DNA of 64,000 nt from Nematostella vectensis (Eukaryota; Cnidaria; Anthozoa; Actiniaria; Edwardsiidae). The DNA lies in assembly GCF_932526225.1 (NCBI RefSeq), contig NC_064039.1, forward strand, positions 7,067,459-7,131,458. The letters are read 5' to 3'. This document shows positions 57,854 to 64,000 of the stretch, piece after piece (positions within the stretch are counted from its first letter, which is position 1; every line of letters starts with the position of its first letter). The notes below the pieces were generated by a model. That model saw nothing but the letters and a program-made list of their open reading frames with translations. It was not told where the DNA came from and made no database searches. A program made the translations under genes and the position numbers.

Positions 57854-60800
57854 TGATGATGATAATGCAGTTTGCTTATTTACTTGCAGTCTCCCCCCCC
57901 AATATTGCAAGGCCCGCTACAATCCTGTTCAGTTTAGGTCTTACATTTTTGGCGGCGATTTTTGAGGTGCCAACGATGTTGCCCTCCTTGTCTTTAACCT
58001 CGATTCCAGTAAACAATTCATGATTCCTCATCAGCACAACATTACAAATGTTTGCAGCAGCTGGTAAGAGAAAAGACAGAAAGAACTATAAAAAGATATC
58101 ACAATTTAGACAATATTATAGAGACAGTATGAGCACTGTGTCCAAAATAAATGGAGAACTGCATAAAACTGTAAAATATTTTTTTTTGTCTTGTCCAACT
58201 ACCGCCCATTGGAAAACCCTTTTTGGAAAAATGTGTCTTGCACACTTTACAAGCTTGGCATTATTTGCTATTGATAGTTGGCCTTTAGTAGATCACCTGT
58301 GGCAGGAAAAGCTACAAGTCTCTGCATCAACCCTCTCATGACAGGCGTGGAAAACTTTGCCTTCTGAACAACCATACTCAAACCAACCTGAAAAGGATGA
58401 AAAACCATCAAAGCATCCAAGTTAGGGAGGGACCAATAGAAAAGTGAAGGGGGGGGGAGGAGTGTGGGCAAGGAACCAAAACAATTTATACATGATGAAA
58501 TGCCTGGAAAAAAATTGCATGCAGCCAAAACCAGACAGATAAAAAATGCATACATGATGAGATGCCTGGAAAAAATTGCATGCAGCCCAAAACAGACAGA
58601 AAAAAATGCATACACGATGAGATGCCTTGAAAAAAATTGCATGCAGCCAAAACCAGACAGATAAAAAATGCATACATGATGAGATGCCTGGAAAAAATTG
58701 CATGCAGCCCAAAACAGACAGAAAAAAATGCATACACGATGAGATGCCTGGAAAAAAATTGCATGCAGCCCAAACCAGACAGAAAAAATGCATACATGAT
58801 GAGATGCATGGAAAAAAATTGCATGCAGCCCAAATCCCCAAACCAGACAGTAAAAAAATGCATACGATTTAAAAAATGCATGACTGCACTTCACATGCAC
58901 GTCTTGGAGACAAGAAAAGAACATGCAAGAAAAAAAAATCAGACAAGAGATACATGCGCACATATGCACTAAATGGACAAAAACACAAAGCTAAGATACA
59001 ATTCTAACTTTAATTAATTGCTGGCTTTGTGTTAATTGTTATTTTCACGAGTCACAACTGTGTTTTGGTGGCCTTCAGGCACAGGGTGCATGTGCAGGCC
59101 CGTACCCAGGGGGGTGCAGGGGGTGCGAACGCACCCCCCCACAACAGCCAAAGGTCCATTTTCGGTTCTCAATAGACATGCAATTTGTAGACAAAACTAT
59201 AAAGCATAAGCTAATCACTCTGGTATGTAGTCAAATCTGACAATAAACGCCCCGTGGAGATACTGCAAAGGAATAAAAAAATTCCCTTTTGTTTTTTTTC
59301 TGGGATGTTCAGATTTTTATCAGAGAACTCACTCTACCCCACCCACCCATCCATCCCCAAAAAATTAGGTCCACTTTTTCCGCACCCTCCCAAGAAAAAT
59401 CCTGGGTACGGGCCTGATGTGTGACAGAAAACGAGTGTAAATTTGGTTAGTGTAGTCTGGTACATAGCTAGGCTACGTAGATAGGTTGACACCCATCTTG
59501 GACAGATGTGAAATGGGGTGAAATACATCAAGTATGTGAAAAAATCCAAGAGAGCCAATGCAGGTAAATACAGAGAATGTTTTTTTTATTCTCACAAAAA
59601 TAGGCTTGTGATGGGGTCCAAAATTTTGTGGCACAGGCACGTGCCCCCCCCCCCCCCCAAAAAAAAAAATATTTCCAAAAATTATAGGGAAATAACCAGT
59701 AACTGCTAAAAATTGTTAAAACCTTATGGACATTTAGCATCACTATACCACTGAGAAGTGACTGTTTGGGATGTTTTTTTTTTATCTCCCCAATGAATTT
59801 TTTCTTATCTTCTTCAGAACTTTTTTTTGGTCCATCCCTTAGAAATTCTACTTACAGCTATTGTAACAGCACTGGTTATTGCTCCTAAGTAGCTCAAAAG
59901 GAATCTACTGGTTGGGGTCTCCTGCAAGCAAAACCTAGTCAATTAAGATACATTTCCAACTTCAATGCTAAATTGATAAATTTGAATAAAAACTTTACCT
60001 TGCTTGCATTTCGGTTTGAAAAATTGACTGCAGCATTATGACTTTGATTTAACCACTGAAAAAAGGCTATCATGTTTTAGTACAATCACTCACAGCAGCA
60101 TTTTATTGGCCAAAAAGGAAGGTCGCTAGACATGACAAGCTTTTCCACACAAGACATACCTGCCAAAATATGACTGTTTTTAACCCCGGGGCAGGCAGAA
60201 GCATTCCAACTACCTAAAATGGATTAGGATATTATATTAAAAAAATAACATTTGCAAAAAAGTAAATAAAATAGAATTTTAAAAACTCACAGTTATTGTG
60301 CCAAACGGTACATAACCTACAAAAGAGATACAATAAATAAATATATTTGTCATATCCCTTTAGGATCAAAACTTTCCAGCTTGCCAGCCATTTAGTTTCA
60401 TGGTTTCCCAAGAATGCATTTTTGAACATTTTCACTTGGGTACCTCCAAAAATTCTTGTGCAACATTCCTGGCAAAAAGCCTGTGCCCTCTTTGGCAAAA
60501 AAGCCATCAGTTTAACTGTTTAGATACTACATACCTGACATGCGGAATGGCATCAGCACTTTGCTATTTGTATCTGGATGAATAATAGCCTGTAAGAATT
60601 AATAAAATTCAAATAAGCAATTCTACTCTCATTATTTGGTTCTAAAAAAACATTTTGAGGATAACACAATGATTGTCAAGTTAGATTGTGGTACCTCTTT
60701 TATTTTCCGTGCCTCCCATAACTGAAAAACAGAAAAAAAGATGATGAATAATTATGAAAAAAAATTAAATGAGATTTTAATGATAAATCTACATACTTGT

Positions 60801-61857
60801 TTATCTGTGGTACCTGGAACTAGTTGCTGCTTCTTAAAATCTTCCAGCAACTTGATGGATGACTGAAGCTTTGACTTAAAATGAAATAGAAAATTAAAAC
60901 TCTAGCAATCAGTGTCATAACAAAAAGGGAGAGTATAGTATAGTGCCAGGTGACATGTCTCCCCCCACCCTTTGCCAAAAGGGTCAATTTTACCCCGCCT
61001 TAGTGACGAGAGGTTACTCCCCTACTAAAAGAAAGGGTTGGTTTTACACAGCCTTAGTAACAAGACATGTCACCCCTCACCCCCCCCCCCCCCCCCCCAC
61101 ATCACTGAAAGTGAGGTTTATCTCCATAGTGACAAGGGACAAGTCCCTCCCACCCTTACTGAAAGGGAGGAATAGTGGTTTCAAGGGGAGGAGAGGGGGT
61201 ACCTGGATTTGACATAGAGTACAGCCAAATTGAAAATAATTTAAAAAAATGTAATATATCATCGTTTATCAAGAAAGCAATTGATGCATGTAACATATTA
61301 AAAATTGTGCGTTCATGTAAAAAAAAAAACACACACACACATATGCTCAGAATAATGGTTGGGGTGCAGGCCCCAACTTTACAAAGTGACAACCCCCCCT
61401 GCCCCTCCCTGTATGACGCACCTACTTACTCACCTCACTTGTAAAGAGTGTCCTAGGATCCGTGATATCAAAGCATCGGTACAATCTTCCAATATATGTC
61501 CCCTTAAGAAATAAATTCAAAATTATTTTCTACATCATAAACACAGAAAGCAACAAACGAACGCCTTGTTGGATATTTAAATACAATTCCTAAATCCTCT
61601 TATGAATCTTTTGTAGTTATTATTTTATACGCTGTGACTATCACGATGACTAAGCAATATGGTACCGTGGAGTTGGTAAAATAAACACAGGTAGCTTGGA
61701 ACTTTTTCTTGCGATGCACAAATCACACACATAAGCATGCTAGTTCTGCTAATATCTGAGATATGCAAGGTCTGACCTGGTCAAATCGGGGCTGGACCAG
61801 AGAAAATGGAGGAAAACCTTCAGACCTCAAAACATCTGAGTTGCCACGGTCCGCCAT
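53767..61857 (-). CDS. SFXN5: Sideroflexin 5-like mitochondrial transporter, complete (13 exons, 332 aa)
   Basis: Exons in transcript order: 61857-61777 (ATG), 61502-61434, 60874-60797, 60721-60695, 60589-60535, 60316-60291, 60213-60160, 60055-59999, 59921-59856, 58387-58297, 58060-57945, 54333-54248 and 53959-53767 (TAA). All are GT-AG; the sum of 999 nt is in frame. The length matches SFXN5 (~340 aa). Family landmarks: [52 protein letters not shown]...[36 protein letters not shown] and [15 protein letters not shown]. About five hydrophobic segments are expected in the inner mitochondrial membrane. Sideroflexins carry serine or related small metabolites; citrate has been proposed for SFXN5. 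The usual C-terminal VVYNKGL-like end is absent. Exons 4 (27 nt) and 6 (26 nt) are micro-exons. Confidence 0.93.
54433..54890. repeat. Long (AAT)n triplet repeat in an SFXN5 intron
   Basis: About 450 bp of AAT/TAA triplets with AAC, CAG and GAT interruptions, ending in a pure GAT block (about 54846-54885). On the SFXN5 sense strand it reads ATT/TTA. It starts about 100 bp into the intron upstream of exon 12. Long Leu-, Ile- and Tyr-only frames across it are artefacts. Confidence 0.95.
55778..56101 (-). pseudogene. GIY-YIG-like retroelement C-terminal fragment
   Basis: A 107-codon frame contains [18 protein letters not shown] followed by a phased Arg and an Asn-rich helix. This resembles the YLIxCxxCxxxYVGxT core of GIY-YIG-type domains found at the C-terminus of Penelope-like and related retroelement proteins. 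The RT part is missing and the frame stops soon after, so this is a relic in an SFXN5 intron. It could also come from another retroelement with the same tail. Confidence 0.5.
57787..57866 (+). repeat. (GATGAC)n hexamer microsatellite
   Basis: GATGATGATGAC followed by about nine GATGAC units and pure GAT, about 80 bp downstream of the SFXN5 exon 11 donor on the gene's sense strand. Confidence 0.9.
58491..58866. repeat. ~61-bp minisatellite, six copies
   Basis: Units begin CATGATGAGATGCCTGGAAA and contain TTGCATGCAGCC and AGACAG. Two variants alternate in the first four units (ATACATGATGA and ATACACGATGA types), giving a ~122-bp dimer. It lies about 100 bp upstream (sense) of SFXN5 exon 10. 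The Cys/Phe-rich minus frames across it are not coding. Confidence 0.88.
59095..59416 (-). mobile_element. MITE with 5-bp target duplication, family A (copy 3)
   Basis: A 322-bp element, ends CAGGCCCGTACCCAGG and CCTGGGTACGGGCCTG, perfect 16-bp inverted repeats. It is flanked by the exact 5-bp duplication ATGTG (59090-59094 and 59417-59421) and lies opposite in orientation to the copies at 4865 and 22069. It is in an SFXN5 intron. Confidence 0.85.
60950..61175. repeat. Degenerate tandem repeat (~60-65 bp units)
   Basis: Three to four diverged units share GTGACA(T)G(T)C..CCCCxCCC, ACTxAAAGGGxGG and a TTTTACACxGCCTTAGTxAC-like block, with a poly-C run in the third. It lies in the SFXN5 intron between exons 2 and 3. 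Confidence 0.6.
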
Positions 61858-62051
61858 CTTGATATCTGAAACCGCTGACTAATGTAAACAGCATTTGCGC
61901 GCGAAACGTAAAAAGAGAGGGGACTGTGCCGATTCACTTACAAACAGTGCACGAACAGGGGGTATCTTAATATTTTCCTTCTCCCCTTAGCATTTCCCAT
62001 GTTTCCTGTCTTTGTAACATTTTATTTATTCAAGAGTTGATTTATTGGATA

Positions 62052-62249
62052 GACTACCTGTAGGCTTATAGTTTTTCCGGCACGAAAACCCCGAAAACAC
62101 GAAGTTCGCATACCACGGCCGCCCCTGCGCATTTTTCTTCCACCTCCCCCTGCTGAGCGCATTATACAAGATGTCGGCCGGGTTTTGCGAAATCCGTGTT
62201 TACGGGGTTTTCGTGCCGGAAAAACTATCAAAGCCTACAGGTAGGATAT
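62052..62249. mobile_element. MITE with CTACCTGTAGGC ends
   Basis: Arms CTACCTGTAGGCTTATAGTT and TTTCCGGCACGAAAACCCCG pair with their inverse near 62205-62246. TTTATTGGATA occurs on both sides (62041-62051 and 62250-62260), a possible 11-bp duplication, though the exact element border is unclear. Confidence 0.6.
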
Positions 62250-62341
62250 TTATTGGATAAAAACTAGACTTGATAACTGCAGCTTGTTTCCCTGAACAGA
62301 TTTATTTTATTTTTAAATTGGGTCTCCATGCTAGCCTTTTA

Positions 62342-62941
62342 TGCACTAGTCAATTGAAACCCCCACCCCCATGGTCCCGGTGAAGGCTGGGGGGTTAGAC
62401 TTTGACCCTGTACAAAACCGAGAAAAGCCCCCACCCCCTCGGGACAAAACAGCTGTTAAATGCCCCTACCCCTTTGGGATGCAAACTTCAGGCAACTACC
62501 CGACAACAGGTCATCTGGAATAAGCTTTTTTATCTTTCAAAGCCAGTACACTTCAGCGAGTACATTTTTACCAATTACTATGAAGATAACAGTTTTACAA
62601 AAAAGATGGAAAAATAAATCATCTTCATCTGGCATTTTTTTTTTTATATTCGTTTTTGCACATGTCGCCGTACAGCATGCCACATGCTGATACATGGAAT
62701 TGCTCGCTACAGAAGAAAAAGAGTCTCAAGCCAGAAACTAACATGATATTTGTGACACTATTCACTTGTCCCAAACCCCCACGGTGGGGATAAGTCTTAG
62801 AGTCAAAAACTGTCAATTCCCCCACCCCCTCGGGACAGATTCTCGTTCAAGAGTGCTTTAAACCCCCACCTTAACCCCACACTTCCCCGGGACCATGGGG
62901 TGGGGGGGGGGGGGGGGGGGGGGGTTCAAATGACTAGTGCA
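62342..62941. mobile_element. PIF/Harbinger-like element with TTA duplication
   Basis: 600 bp with ends TGCACTAGTCA and TGACTAGTGCA flanked by TTA on both sides (62339-62341 and 62942-62944). Subterminal CCCCATGGTCCCGG and CCGGGACCATGGGG also pair. The interior repeats a CCCCACCCCCTCGGGACA block. There is no transposase. Confidence 0.72.
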
Positions 62942-63233
62942 TTATAACTTCAAACTAATAAAAAAAGGAATAATAGATAAATAGGAAATAATAAAATAAA
63001 GCATTACACGGTTGACGCTACCTTTGAGCAAACCGGTGCGCAAGAAATTAAAGGCAGAAAAAAGAAACAGAGAAAGAAGAAACAGAAACTCTGCTCGTCG
63101 GTAAAACTGTCTACTTATCACAACAATCTCTCAAGTAGACAGTTTGCTAACGGGATAGAGAGTTTATGTGAGAGAGTTTATTTTAAATGCGCGATGAAAT
63201 TTCTATTCTGGTCATTTGCGCACTGTAAGAACG

Positions 63234-64000
63234 TTAAACTGCGCATGACATCCATGGTTTGCATTTAGCGCCGCTCCATACTCCAAGGAGCCGTTTTATT
63301 TCCTGCTTATACTCGGTTTTGAAAATTGCATAAACTAATCCATTTGCAGCTGAATTAAAATGATAAAGAATTCTCGTAATTGAAATAACAGCAGGTGAAA
63401 CAGGCTTGAAAAACACATAATTGATAACTCCTTTGTAGACTGCAAGCAGAAAACACAAATTGAAGATAAAAACAAGAATACCAATGATTTGAACATTGGA
63501 GTTGATTTTTTGCACCCGAAAGGGAGCCTTTGTGACGGAGCATCTATGTAGATTGTTAAACTTTAAGGCTTTTCTGTAGCGTTCAATTCGTACAACCTGA
63601 CGACGAGCGATGTTCGCCATGGTAACGTAAGCTACGAGTAGCAAAACAGATGGCAAAAACTCGCAGAAAAATAGAAAAAGGATTTGGAAGGCACGATAGG
63701 ATTTGTAGTCTCCAAGGAGATGACTAGCAAAAGATGGGAGCGGCGCAGCGATGGCTGTTCCCCATGCAAATAAAAGCAGGATAAAAACTCGCGTCCTCGT
63801 CATCACTAGTTGATATTTCAGGGGATGAACTATGGCCAAAAAGCGATCATAGGTCAGCGCACAGAGATTAAACACAGAAGCGATGACCGCCATGTCGTAA
63901 AATACATTCAAGATCCACCAGTTGCAACTGAATGTACAATAGTTTAGCGTGCATAACATCTCGGTTGTTCCGATGGCCACGGTCACTAAGAGATCCGCGA
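63234..64000 (-). CDS. Rhodopsin-class G-protein-coupled receptor, 3' part (cut by window edge)
   Basis: The frame enters from beyond 64000 and ends with TGA at 63234, giving about 255 residues from late TM2 to the C-terminus. Visible: ADLLVTVAIG (TM2 with D2.50), Cys before TM3 (FSCNWW), ALTYDRFLAIVHPLKY (DRF in place of DRY), TM4, TM5, a basic third loop (RRQVVRIERYRKALK), TM6, TM7 with FNSAANGLVYAIF where NPxxY reads NGLVY, then helix 8 (KTEYKQEIKRLLG). There is no Cys in the second extracellular loop and no CWxP in TM6. It is a plasma-membrane receptor, probably one of the large cnidarian set of intronless class A receptors; the ligand is unknown. The true start lies outside the window. 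Confidence 0.88.
   Translation of the reverse strand, partial: ADLLVTVAIGTTEMLCTLNYCTFSCNWWILNVFYDMAVIASVFNLCALTYDRFLAIVHPLKYQLVMTRTRVFILLLFAWGTAIAAPLPSFASHLLGDYKSYRAFQILFLFFCEFLPSVLLLVAYVTMANIARRQVVRIERYRKALKFNNLHRCSVTKAPFRVQKINSNVQIIGILVFIFNLCFLLAVYKGVINYVFFKPVSPAVISITRILYHFNSAANGLVYAIFKTEYKQEIKRLLGVWSGAKCKPWMSCAV

Larger units (their letters stand above)
61858..63233. other. Intergenic region with two MITEs
   Basis: Separates the SFXN5 start from the GPCR stop. The first ~100 bp (GCGC-rich, TTTGCGCGCGAAACG) is likely the SFXN5 promoter. The rest is dominated by the two inverted-repeat elements listed separately; no gene was found. Confidence 0.6.

Noticed and set aside
57787..58023. Met/Thr repeat frame
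   Set aside because: It is a (GATGAC)n microsatellite running into antisense of SFXN5 exon 11.
58268..58969. Cys/Phe-rich frames up to 233 codons, resembling a secreted or toxin-like protein
   Set aside because: They read through a ~61-bp minisatellite next to SFXN5 exon 10; several overlapping frames show the same repeats, and only the exon part is coding.

Overview
The window reads as an intron-rich, AT-rich invertebrate nuclear genome. The gene set (TAF5L, a C2H2 zinc-finger protein, a Boule/DAZ RNA-binding protein, SEC20/BNIP1, an NSD histone methyltransferase, SFXN5 and a rhodopsin-class receptor), short coding exons with GT-AG introns, and many small DNA transposons plus non-LTR retroelements fit an anthozoan cnidarian such as a sea anemone. 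Gene identities come from reading conserved motifs; the organism is an inference and no database was searched.

Layout. 1-4.6 kb: a broken LINE reverse transcriptase (minus) and a 2.2 kb fold-back transposon with a 9-bp target duplication, inserted 22 bp before a splice acceptor. 4.6-7.6 kb: the last three coding exons of a TAF5L-like WD40 gene (plus), with a MITE in one intron and a 45-copy 27-bp minisatellite in the next. 8.2-20.4 kb: a complete eight-exon zinc-finger gene (minus, 1187 aa) whose introns hold at least three transposons. 20.4-24.6 kb: a repeat-rich intergenic region. 24.6-29.5 kb: a Boule-like gene (plus) with a TATA box, eight or nine exons and an optional C-terminus. 30.3-32.4 kb: SEC20/BNIP1 (minus, 233 aa), head to head with 33.1-44.2 kb: an NSD-family methyltransferase (plus, 1223 or 1331 aa). 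46.3-52.9 kb: an unrecognised three-exon gene (plus, 202 aa) whose 5.5 kb intron holds a tandem segmental duplication, a LINE and palindromic MITEs. 53.8-61.9 kb: sideroflexin 5 (minus, 13 exons, 332 aa). 63.2-64 kb: the C-terminal two thirds of a rhodopsin-class GPCR (minus), cut by the window edge.

The genes do not form one pathway. Two act in chromatin and transcription (TAF5L in SAGA, NSD in H3K36 methylation), one is a probable DNA-binding factor, one regulates germline translation, one is an ER SNARE and one a mitochondrial transporter. The unusual content lies mainly in the mobile DNA. At least twelve transposon copies can be delimited by exact target duplications, including several families with 5-bp duplications. 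One LINE insertion has its empty site preserved in a neighbouring duplicate. A pair of inverted repeats carries a hammerhead-ribozyme-like core. In two genes an in-frame stop codon lies at or just inside an optional 5' splice site, which would switch the C-terminus.
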